From contig NZ_CP045417.1 of assembly GCF_009363755.1 (NCBI RefSeq), positions 1,116,001 to 1,180,000 on the forward strand: 64,000 bases of DNA. Reading direction: 5' to 3'. Positions within the stretch are counted from its first letter, which is position 1; every line of letters begins with the position of its first letter. Made by a program: the position numbers and the translations under genes. The stretch comes from Halomonas sp. THAF5a. GTDB taxonomy: Bacteria; Pseudomonadota; Gammaproteobacteria; Pseudomonadales; Halomonadaceae. Below the pieces are notes generated by a model. The model worked only from the letters and a program-made list of their open reading frames with translations, was not told where the DNA came from and searched no databases. Below are positions 26,667 through 35,273 of this stretch, piece by piece.

Positions 26667-27167
26667 GGCATGAGCTGCTGTTCGATAAGATAACAAGCCA
26701 GGAAACGCTGCAGGCATAAGGGGTTGGAGCAAACAAATGCAAATGGGTGATCCAGGGGAGTTATTAGCACCTATCGCATATCGACATTAGTCTGGATGTG
26801 CCGGTGACGCTGCTAGTAGTCCATAATGGCCAGAGTAATCCCCATTGTGCTGGGTTCGCTTGTGGTCTAGTTGGGCTTCCTGGTAAGCGCCTTCAACATG
26901 GACAAGGACTGACAAATCGTGCGGTCGGATGCCCGCCACTAGCGTGAGGGTTTTTAGTAAGGGTAAGCAGTACCTAGCCTGGATTAACGTCTGTTCGAAA
27001 TGAAGTCCGGATATTGCACTGGTAGTGTCAGCGTTATCGGGGGCTCCTGTCCTCCGTAAAACTGTTCGATCGACGCAATTTGCAATATGCCCGGTATTCT
27101 GTGGATTAGGAGCTAGTAGGCTATCAAGAGATTTAACTGGTTGGGAGCTGCGCCTCCAAGGAGAGTT
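26667..27167. other. No gene seen
   Basis: The 501 bases hold overlapping open frames on both strands that lack credible starts or domains. Nothing functional is recognised. Confidence 0.5.
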
Positions 27168-27321
27168 ATGGCCTTTCGATTTCAACGCCGTATCACCCTC
27201 GCACCGGGCATTCGACTCAATCGCCGCAAGCGGGGCCGGGGCCCCCCGTGGTGTCAGTCTCAGTGTGGGGCCCAGTGGAGTCCATGGGCATGCTGACATA
27301 CCCGGCACAAGCTTGACCTAA
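27168..27321 (+). pseudogene. DUF4236 protein remnant, frameshifted
   Basis: It starts well (AAGGAGAGTT, then MAFRFQRRITLAPGIRLN), the characteristic opening of DUF4236 proteins. The frame shifts within the GC tract near 27220-27245, after which GVSLSVGPSGVHGHADIPGTS, the family's repeat-like core, continues in the next frame and stops at 27319-27321. Function of DUF4236 is unknown. Confidence 0.75.
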
Positions 27322-28292
27322 ATCAGGGGGAAGGTCACACCGGCGATGCTGTAGTCCAGGCAGGCGATATGGCGGTTGAGCGGCCCCGGCGTGCCATTTA
27401 GCCAGTAGTGGCCGACGAACAGCGGCTTGTCGCCTTCTTAGCCGGGAAGCACATCCTCGGGGAAGGGCACGTGAGGAATATCATTGATGGCCTCGGCCGG
27501 TACCATGGCCAAGTCACGGTAGGTCAGTCGCTCCACTTCCCACCATTGGGTGCGGATGTGATGACGCGGGTTGCCATCCTTATCGAAAAACTCATAGCCG
27601 GTAGGCAGAGGGACTTCTAACCCCTTGAGGAGGGATTCCAGCGCCTCGAAGCCAGCCCCTCCCTTGCGTGCCAGGTCGGGCCAGGCGTGAGGCAGGATGC
27701 GCTGGTTCGCATCGAGGTAGGGATGGAGATCCCCCAGAGAGGGCGGGTGCCAGCAGGCGTGCACCCCGCGCAGGCCGTCCAGATCGAGATAAAGCGGCAG
27801 CGTCTTGAACCAGGCGATGTGTTGCTGATGCAGCTCGCTGCCTTCTCCGACCTGGTCCAGATAGGCCTGGTGCTGCCTACGGTGCTTGTCGCTGTGCGAG
27901 CACAGATGCTCGCCGGGCCGCTCGGGATCCGGTGTGGCCCAGGACGCGGCATTGAACTCATGGTTGCCCATCACGGCAGGCGCCGTGCCGGCATCGACCA
28001 TGGCGCTGGCGATTCGCACGGTTTCCACCTGCTCGGGGCACCGGTCGACGAAGTCACCGAGGAAGATCACCTGGCGCTGCTCAGGATGTGACCAGATCCC
28101 GCTGGATTCCCGATAGCCGATAGTCTCGAGCAGTTGCTTCAGCGGCTCAGCGTGGCCGTGGATATCGCCGTTGAGGTCATACATGCAGGCCTCGCTGCGA
28201 CAGCGCTGGTTGCGCGACTGGATGGCCGGGGCCTTCTTGCGCCGGGTGGCTCGTTTCATCGGCTTGGGCTTCAGCGGACAAGTGCGCTTCAT
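27318..28292 (-). pseudogene. Metallophosphoesterase with a premature in-frame stop
   Basis: Calcineurin-like phosphoesterase with motifs GDIHGH, GDFVDRCPE, GNHEFNA and a late ACWHPP. The 284-aa open part ends at TAA (27438-27440), but the same frame continues with EGDKPLFVGHYWLNGTPGPL and ACLDYSIAG, the normal C-terminus including a GH metal-ligand motif, to a TAG at 27318-27320. A single base change would explain the stop. Without the GHYW segment activity is doubtful. The start overlaps the stop of the upstream phosphatase gene (ATGA). Confidence 0.82.
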
Positions 28293-28954
28293 GACAGCAC
28301 CGCCCTGGCTTCGATCAGCGTCAGGAGACCGGTAGAGAAGGCCCCGGTGTCGATGTAGTGAACGTTTCCGAGGGTCTCCGGTTGCTCGAGGATGGTATGA
28401 CCGACTACCACCGCGTCGACATTGGCCACCAGTGTCGTATCCATCTGCCTGATGCGTTTGCGGGCCCAGACCAAGGACTCGAGTCCGGCCGAGTGGTTCT
28501 CCAGCTGGAGCAGGTGCCAGTCGTGTGGCGGTTCCGCGTGCACCATGCCGATATGCTTGCCCTCTACCTCGACCTCTCGGACATAGGGCAGGTGTTCCAG
28601 GGCCGCATTGAGGATGGTGCGCACCTCATGGACGCCATGGAGATAAACCCAGCTGCCGCCATTGATCTGCCAGAGATCCCAGGCCTGGCCGGCTCCCTCG
28701 TTCAGGGCGTCATAGGCCATCATCTCATGGTTACCCCGCACCCCGTAGAACCACGGCTCGAAGGCAAGCGACAGGCACTCGAAGGATTCAGACCCTCGGT
28801 CAATCAGATCGCCCACAGAGAAGAGTCGGTCGCGCGTCTTGTCAAACCCGATACGGGCCATGGCCTCCATCAGCAGGGCATATTGCCCATGGATGTCGCC
28901 GACAAAGAAGTCTCGGCCGTTCGTGTTCACCTCGTGTTTCGTGATCAGGCTCAT
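28289..28954 (-). CDS. PP2A-like serine/threonine phosphatase family metallophosphoesterase
   Basis: A 221-aa cytosolic phosphatase of the bacterial PrpA/lambda-phosphatase type. All metal-site motifs are present: GDIHGQY (20-25), GDLIDRG, GNHEMM, and the C-terminal VVGHTILEQP. It would dephosphorylate proteins or nucleotides. It is preceded by AAGGAGGCC and overlaps both neighbours by ATGA, so three genes are translationally linked. It sits 700 bases from the kinase-bearing defence operon, but on the opposite strand; a functional link is speculative. Confidence 0.9.
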   Translation of the reverse strand: MSLITKHEVNTNGRDFFVGDIHGQYALLMEAMARIGFDKTRDRLFSVGDLIDRGSESFECLSLAFEPWFYGVRGNHEMMAYDALNEGAGQAWDLWQINGGSWVYLHGVHEVRTILNAALEHLPYVREVEVEGKHIGMVHAEPPHDWHLLQLENHSAGLESLVWARKRIRQMDTTLVANVDAVVVGHTILEQPETLGNVHYIDTGAFSTGLLTLIEARAVLS

Positions 28955-29139
28955 GTGGCCTCCTTATACTCGTCGGAGGCCTTCAGCGCAGGCCAGCTCC
29001 ACGAACTACTGCCCCACAACGCCTGGCCATCGACAAGCGGAGATGACAGCCTTTCATGATGGGCAACCTTCTCATTCAAAAGGATGAGATAGAAGACCTT
29101 TCGCATGCCCCCCGAAGTAGGTTTAATGGTTGGCAACAT
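28951..29139 (-). CDS. Small hypothetical protein coupled to the phosphatase gene
   Basis: A 62-aa product (MLPTIKPTSGGMRKVFYLIL...). The stop overlaps the phosphatase ATG (ATGA), and GGAGGG lies nine bases before the chosen ATG; Met codons at 29172 and 29105 are alternatives. No known domain. The overlap and ribosome-binding site are the only support. Confidence 0.45.
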   Translation of the reverse strand: MLPTIKPTSGGMRKVFYLILLNEKVAHHERLSSPLVDGQALWGSSSWSWPALKASDEYKEAT

Positions 29140-29669
29140 TAACCGCATCCCTCCGCTCTGGATAGACTGCACTAAACGGCTCTGCTGGGGGCTTGGCGCC
29201 TAGTAGAGCGTTAGAACGGTCTCATCGCCTTACGACCCCTGAAAGCCATGAGGGTGGCTTGAGGGTGGGGGGGAGGAGGTGGCGTGCCTTGCCAAACAGG
29301 TTGAGCGGACGTACGGTCGGTACAGGAGCGAAAAGTATCAGCGGCGCTGGGATGGGAAGCAGGTGTTGCCAAATTGCAAGCAGAGGTCCGTAGTTCTAGG
29401 AGCGTCATACATCAGATTCGCTAGAAGATTACTATCAGGACCTTTCTTCTGCAGCTAGGGGCACTGCAATCAGCAGGCTCTTGGATTGCCATCGTTCGCT
29501 TGAGTATGTAGCTACGCCACCTCGGCTGCCTAGAGTGAGTTTTGAGAGAGGGTGGCGCTTTATGACGCGCTAGAGGACTAGTCAACTAAAGCACATGTCA
29601 GTCTCTGCGGGTGTTGCACCGTGATGATTGAGACTCGATTAAAGATTAGGTCCGGCATAGAAGGGACGA
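29140..29669. other. Leader region of the Ssp effector operon
   Basis: The 530 bases contain no recognisable gene. The 3' part is AT-richer and must carry the promoter for the large rightward operon; GAAGGGACGA precedes its first ATG. No operator, repeat or terminator could be fixed. Confidence 0.5.
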
Positions 29670-32600
29670 ATGAGATCATACGAACATTGCGGATTCGAAC
29701 ACGAGCGCAAGGCTTTCGCGCGCCTTGAACAAAAAGTGCCGGAGCGGGAGGGTCTTGAACTTTACCCAAGCGTATATATACCGGATAATAGCCGAAATGT
29801 ATATCACGAGTGTGACTTGCTGGTCATTGCCGAGAGCTTCGCTGCAGTGGTGGAGCTCAAGCACTGGCAAGGCGAGATCGACATTGGTCATAACGTTTGG
29901 CGGCGCAACGGTACAGCCATCCGCGACCCACACGAAGTCAACCTGCCAAAAGCGAAAGTATTTAAAAGTTTGCTGGAGCAAACGCTTCCGGCAGCAAGAA
30001 TCCCGTTCGTGCAGTCCATTGTCGTGCTGACTGCCGATAATGCGAGCGTCAGCGGCGCGCATGCAGCGTTTGACATCATCAAGTTGCTTGACGAGACCAA
30101 GGGCAAAATTGGTGATCATCTTACCTTCGATGGCATCGATGAGCTAGCCAAGTATCTGCGTGAGCGAATAAAGCGCGATTTTGCTGCCGGGCGCCAGCAG
30201 GTAAGCCCACAGGACTTCGGAAAGCTCAAGAAAAAGCTTGATGAGCGCTTTGTTGATGGTCTGCGGCGCAAGGACTTTTCTGATCAGATCTCTGGCTTTA
30301 AGATCCGCCAAGAAATCGAGCACACGGCGCGTTTTGTTAGCTACCTAGCCGAAGCTAATCCGTCCCGGGGCGACATGCTTTACCGCTTGCGGGTATTCGG
30401 TTCGGCGAGTATCGATCCAGCTGTGCAAGCCCGACAGTTCCGTAGCCTCGACGCGCTCGAGCGGCTGTCGCCTCACCCGCATATCCGACCAACCCATCGT
30501 CACCCCAATGAGCGTAACCTTGTGGTTGAGGTCTGTCCTTGGGGTGACGTTCAGACGTTGGATCAGGTGCTTGAGAGCGGCACGACCCTGAGCCACGAGT
30601 TCACCGTACGGGTGGTTCGTGATCTAGCCTTCGCGCTGGCCCACGTGCATGCCGACGCCACACTTATACACCGTAACCTGACCCCGCGCAGCGTAATTGT
30701 TGGCCGTGACGATCACGTCGAGCTGACCGATTTTGATCTAGCTTTCGATGCTGGTGCTGATTACACGGTTATCAGCGATGACTTGACCAAGCTTGAACGG
30801 CACTACCTCGCGCCGGAAGCTCTCGCCGGAAAATTCGATTTTGCCTCAGACATATTCAGCTTAGGACGGTTATTTCAAGATCTGCTCGACGCCGGTGATC
30901 TGGACGAGGCATCGGCTGAAGAGCTGTGTGCCCTGGCCGAAACCATGTGCAGTTTGGAGCCGGCCGAGCGACCCACAGCCGAAGCTGTCGCACATCAGCT
31001 GTCGGAGTATCTAGGCGAACAGACCAGCACCGCTATGCCGGCTACTGAGCCGCAGGCGCCTAAAGAGCCGGAAGTGGGTGATACTTACGATACTTGGGAG
31101 CTGTTACGCGAGCTCGGCCATGGTGGGTCCAGTCGGGTTTTCTATGCTGAAAGCCACCGTTTTCCCGCCGCACTGAAGATCTTTCATGCTGACGTTCCGC
31201 GTGATCGCTGCCTTGCCGAGCGTGACTTCCTTCACTACACAAAAAATCCTTTCATCGCCGGTTTCCATAGTTTTACACAGTGGGCCGGTCATTATTGGTG
31301 CATCGCGCAAGAGTATGCCGAAGGGGAAAGCCTGCGCACGCTCATTTCCCAGCATTACCGCCCTGACGCCGGTTTGTTCGCTGAAGTCGCACGGCAGATG
31401 TTGACCGCGCTTGAAGCGCTGCATACACCACTGGCCTCGGTCGGCGAGGAGGATGGCCCGGGCAAGGTGATACACAACGACGTAACTCCCGGCAATATTG
31501 TGCTCAACCTTGATCGACGCGTGGCCAAGCTGATCGACTTTGGCATGGCGAGCACGCCCGGCCTCACCGTAATTGGTGGCACTCCTGGATATGTGGCTCA
31601 GGACTTGGTGAATAAAGACGGCTATAGGGCCGTCCCACAGGGTGATCTCTATGCCTTAGCAATGACCTTGGTCGAGTGGGCAACCGGGCAGCGACCAGAA
31701 AATGCAGAGGCGGTGCCGCCGCTATTTGCCAACGAAGTAGAAACGACAGTGTCAGAACAGGTTGCGGCAGTGCTAAGGTGCGCCTTGGGGCCTAGCGACG
31801 CACGCTTTACAAGCGCTCGAGTAATGCGCCAGGCACTAGACGAGGCCTTGGCCGAACCCGAAGCAGTCGTCGCCGAGCAGACGCCCGTCGACGATGAGCT
31901 TAAGGTGCCAGTCGCAGAGATAGCGCCTGAGCGGCCCGCTAGCGCGATGGGAGTGAGCGACGTTCAGGTCTTCGTTGAGTACCTCAACACCATCCATAAC
32001 CTCTCGGCCGATAATCGGCATGCGCTCGCAGAGGCGCAGGCCACAAGTAGATACTTCAGCGAGTTGCACGTCGAACTCAAGCTTACCAAGAGCATTGTAA
32101 ACATATTCTCGCGTGAAGAAGACGCAGTGGTAATGCTCACGGGGCATGCAGGTGACGGCAAATCGACCGTGGCTGTGGAGCTACTCAAACGTGCACGAGG
32201 CCTGCCTGCTGGCACACCGCTGCCACAGGCGCCAGACGAGGTCGAGCTCGTTCAGCTCTATGGCCGCCCTTTGGCGATCGTCAAGGATATGAGCGAGCTG
32301 CCGGCGAGCGAGCGTCTTGAAAAACTGCGTGATGCGATAACAGGTGCCGGAAACGCCTTGATTGTCAGTAATACTGGGCCGTTGCTGAGCGCCTTCAGCG
32401 ACTATTTCTCACAACTGAAGGCGAAGGAGGAGGTTGAGCAGAAAGTGCTGCATCGGCTCGATCAGCCATTGCACAACGGAGAGCTGGGTGATAACAATTG
32501 CTTGCCTGAAAGCGGTGGTAAGAAGGTCTATATCGCCAATCTGAGTATGCTCAGTAACGTTGATACAGCTGTCGAGTTCCTAGACAAGCTTGTGGCCCAC

Positions 32601-33695
32601 CCTATCTGGGACGAATGCGCTGCTTGCAATGCCGCACCGACTTGTCCCATCAAACTTAACGTCGAGTTGCTACGCGAGTCGGGTCAGGTCGCGCAAGAGC
32701 GTGTACGCTTCGTTTATGAGCGGATGACCGCTTACGGTAGACGCATGACAATGCGGCAGCTGACGGCTCATTTGAGCTTTAGCTTGACCGGCGGATTATC
32801 GTGTCAGGACGTGCGGACGAGTACCACCGGCGAGCGTCCACTATCGCTATTCAGCGAGAGCTTCTTCGGTCATGTTGGCCCACTCACGGAGCAAGCTGTC
32901 GATGCACTCTTTTGCCTGAAGCAAATGGCCGATCTGCATTTCGGCGCTAACTCGAACCCTAAGTTTGACCAGCTCGTTTATGAGGGAAGGCTCGGCGAAG
33001 CCTTAGAGCTTCCTAGTCGAGTCGAGCGTAATGTTCTGCGCTGGCAGAAAGAAGCCCGCGATCCGGCAGGTGGCGAAGCACGACGTCGTCTGCGGAGGTT
33101 GGTCTACATGTTAGGGCAGCCACGCAGCTCCTATGGTGAGTTTAAATCCGTACTCATTGATGACTTCTTACACTCGCCAATGCTGCGCACCCTTGGCGAT
33201 TGGGTTAATCAAGGCAGTGTCGACACGGGTCTCGCAAAGCGAAAATTCATCAAGAAGACCCTTGGTGTGCTAATGGAGGAATACATTGGTTGCATGGTCC
33301 CAGGCACAGCGCTCGAACGGCTCTTCATCACCTTGCGCCGCCCGGATGAGAGTCTATTTCAGCCCGTGCAAATAGTCCTGAAGACAATTCCTGTTGACGA
33401 GTTCGAGTTGACTTTTGATCGCGAGCGCGCGCTGCCAGTGTTGGTGCACAACTCTGCGCGGTTGGGGCTCACTCTGCCGCTACTAGACTACATCGTCAGT
33501 CGCAGTCGTGGCGAGATTACCGGTGAACTAGATGCGATCCACCGCGCTAGCCTTGATCAATTCCGTGGCGCGTTGCTCGGCACTGGACACGCTCATCAAG
33601 ACGTCATCACGGTGCTGCAGATCGATGCCGATGGTGAGGTTATGACCCATAAGTTCAGCGCGAACAGCGATGGACAGAGACTGGTTTATCAATGA
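29670..33695 (+). CDS. NERD - pseudokinase - Ser/Thr kinase - P-loop NTPase fusion (SspF-position effector)
   Basis: A 1341-aa cytosolic protein. Residues 1-190: NERD nuclease-related domain (ECDLL...VVELKHW). Residues 230-450: first kinase fold, with HRN (334-336) instead of HRD and DFD, so probably a pseudokinase. Residues 475-725: second kinase with Gly-loop GHGGSS, ALKIF (Lys503), HND (602-604) and DFG (623-625), likely active. Residues 765-1341: STAND/KAP-like ATPase with Walker A GHAGDGKST (825-833). It opens the operon facing sspABCD. Position fits SspF/DndF, but I cannot confirm homology. Inferred: senses unmodified DNA and signals by phosphorylation. Confidence 0.85.
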   Translation: MRSYEHCGFEHERKAFARLEQKVPEREGLELYPSVYIPDNSRNVYHECDLLVIAESFAAVVELKHWQGEIDIGHNVWRRNGTAIRDPHEVNLPKAKVFKSLLEQTLPAARIPFVQSIVVLTADNASVSGAHAAFDIIKLLDETKGKIGDHLTFDGIDELAKYLRERIKRDFAAGRQQVSPQDFGKLKKKLDERFVDGLRRKDFSDQISGFKIRQEIEHTARFVSYLAEANPSRGDMLYRLRVFGSASIDPAVQARQFRSLDALERLSPHPHIRPTHRHPNERNLVVEVCPWGDVQTLDQVLESGTTLSHEFTVRVVRDLAFALAHVHADATLIHRNLTPRSVIVGRDDHVELTDFDLAFDAGADYTVISDDLTKLERHYLAPEALAGKFDFASDIFSLGRLFQDLLDAGDLDEASAEELCALAETMCSLEPAERPTAEAVAHQLSEYLGEQTSTAMPATEPQAPKEPEVGDTYDTWELLRELGHGGSSRVFYAESHRFPAALKIFHADVPRDRCLAERDFLHYTKNPFIAGFHSFTQWAGHYWCIAQEYAEGESLRTLISQHYRPDAGLFAEVARQMLTALEALHTPLASVGEEDGPGKVIHNDVTPGNIVLNLDRRVAKLIDFGMASTPGLTVIGGTPGYVAQDLVNKDGYRAVPQGDLYALAMTLVEWATGQRPENAEAVPPLFANEVETTVSEQVAAVLRCALGPSDARFTSARVMRQALDEALAEPEAVVAEQTPVDDELKVPVAEIAPERPASAMGVSDVQVFVEYLNTIHNLSADNRHALAEAQATSRYFSELHVELKLTKSIVNIFSREEDAVVMLTGHAGDGKSTVAVELLKRARGLPAGTPLPQAPDEVELVQLYGRPLAIVKDMSELPASERLEKLRDAITGAGNALIVSNTGPLLSAFSDYFSQLKAKEEVEQKVLHRLDQPLHNGELGDNNCLPESGGKKVYIANLSMLSNVDTAVEFLDKLVAHPIWDECAACNAAPTCPIKLNVELLRESGQVAQERVRFVYERMTAYGRRMTMRQLTAHLSFSLTGGLSCQDVRTSTTGERPLSLFSESFFGHVGPLTEQAVDALFCLKQMADLHFGANSNPKFDQLVYEGRLGEALELPSRVERNVLRWQKEARDPAGGEARRRLRRLVYMLGQPRSSYGEFKSVLIDDFLHSPMLRTLGDWVNQGSVDTGLAKRKFIKKTLGVLMEEYIGCMVPGTALERLFITLRRPDESLFQPVQIVLKTIPVDEFELTFDRERALPVLVHNSARLGLTLPLLDYIVSRSRGEITGELDAIHRASLDQFRGALLGTGHAHQDVITVLQIDADGEVMTHKFSANSDGQRLVYQ

Positions 33696-35263
33696 TGGAC
33701 AGTAATAGCCGCTTTCCCGACATAGGCCTCACGAAGAGTACTGACTCAAATCGTGCAGTACGCGCCTTTGGGCGCCGCTTCTATCGGGACCAAACCCCGC
33801 TGGAATATTTGGCTGAGTTTCTACTCTGCTTTAGCTCGGAGAAGACGCTTTCCGGTGACGTAAAAGCGAGCGGACTTCCTCTTCTCGATGCGCTACCGCG
33901 GCAAACGCTAGAGTACTGGCCAGAGAGTCGCTTGGCGCTCAAGCTATTCTCCTTTTTTCCGTCGTCAAAGCTTGAGACACGACACCCAACCCACGTCGAG
34001 CGTTTTAAGCAGCTCATCTCCGATCTCGAGGCAACGGTTGATGCCGAGCATGACGATGACAAACGCAAAGCCGTCGCGGTGCTACAGCAGCTGTTTTCGG
34101 GATTTGTTGGCGTGGCAGGGCAGCGTACCTGGGCAACTCATAGCTTTATTCCTGCTTCACGGTTTTTGCTGTCGCGAGAGGTGGATTGGCGCCATACCCA
34201 AGCCGTTAAGGAAAAGGTCCAGACGTGGGGAGCAGCACAGGCGTTTTTTACAACTGGCTCGCACAACTTTATGGCACGCGGCGGAGAAGTGCTGTTTTTA
34301 CAGCTATGGCACGTCTTGCGTGTAATGGAAATAGACAAGCTAGAAAAATGGCTGCAGGACAACAACTACCATCATATTGCCCACGCCTGGTCGAAGGTTG
34401 GAGAGCGGGTCGAGGCCGGCCTCAATGGCCTTATGGCCGCGATTGACGATCCCCTAGCTAGGCTTGGTAACGCTGTTGAATGGGCTGCGGGACAGGACCC
34501 GACAATCCAAGAACTGGCTAGTAGCCAAAGCTTTGGCTGGGTGCCACGTGCGTCGTGGCAAGAGGCTGCGTTGTTTGCATGGGAGCTGAGCAATATTACC
34601 TCCTCTCAGCAGGATCCTTTACGTCAAGTCAGGGTTATGCAGGATCTTTGCTGCCTGCATGTGCTTCGTAGTCTCTGCTTCCAATCTGTCCGACTATTGC
34701 GCGAGGATGTCTATGATCAGGCAACAAAATTCGCTGGCGGCTATGCTTGGATTACAGTGGCACCACAGGCTGGTTTAGGTACAGATCTGGGCAAGGTCTC
34801 GCACGCCTCGCAAGGTGCTACGGAGGAACTATTGTTCAAGGCAATCCGCTCTGAAGCGGTGCCAGAGTTGTCCTCTACCGTTCCAATAGAGGAAACGAAA
34901 GGTAACCCTGATGATCACGGTTTTAAATTATTTCGAAGTTTAGGAAAGCAGATCGGGCTGATTGTGCCTCGTAATGGTCCTATGCGCTTTACCCTTTCGA
35001 GCTCGTTGGTAGAGACTGCTGTTTTGGCATTAATCTCGCCGGGAGAGCGCGTGCGGTTCGACGTATTCCTTTGGCGGTTATACCGACACTTCGGTATTGC
35101 AGTGGGTGCGAGCCAGATTGAGGCGGCATTAGTGACTCTAAACCACGGAGTTCGACTCTCACCACAAAGTGATTGCGCCGCTTGGCTCGAAGATGAGCTT
35201 AAACGGGGAGGGTTCCTCATTCCGCTCTCCGATGCGACTCCGCTCGTCGAAAACTCCAAATAA
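33692..35263 (+). CDS. Unknown protein in the Ssp effector operon (SspG position)
   Basis: A 523-aa, mainly helical, cytosolic protein without membrane segment or motif that I recognise. A winged-helix-like segment is possible near the C-terminus (about residues 440-500, RFDVFLWRLYRHFGI). It overlaps the previous gene by ATGA and precedes the next by 10 bases, so it must be made with them. By order it matches the middle gene of sspFGH/dndFGH-type cassettes; sequence homology is untested. Confidence 0.7.
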   Translation: MMDSNSRFPDIGLTKSTDSNRAVRAFGRRFYRDQTPLEYLAEFLLCFSSEKTLSGDVKASGLPLLDALPRQTLEYWPESRLALKLFSFFPSSKLETRHPTHVERFKQLISDLEATVDAEHDDDKRKAVAVLQQLFSGFVGVAGQRTWATHSFIPASRFLLSREVDWRHTQAVKEKVQTWGAAQAFFTTGSHNFMARGGEVLFLQLWHVLRVMEIDKLEKWLQDNNYHHIAHAWSKVGERVEAGLNGLMAAIDDPLARLGNAVEWAAGQDPTIQELASSQSFGWVPRASWQEAALFAWELSNITSSQQDPLRQVRVMQDLCCLHVLRSLCFQSVRLLREDVYDQATKFAGGYAWITVAPQAGLGTDLGKVSHASQGATEELLFKAIRSEAVPELSSTVPIEETKGNPDDHGFKLFRSLGKQIGLIVPRNGPMRFTLSSSLVETAVLALISPGERVRFDVFLWRLYRHFGIAVGASQIEAALVTLNHGVRLSPQSDCAAWLEDELKRGGFLIPLSDATPLVENSK

Positions 35264-35273
35264 AGCATAAAAT

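Noticed and set aside
26787..27308. 173-codon minus-strand open frame
   Set aside because: No domain or plausible start, and it overlaps the recognisable DUF4236 remnant on the opposite strand.
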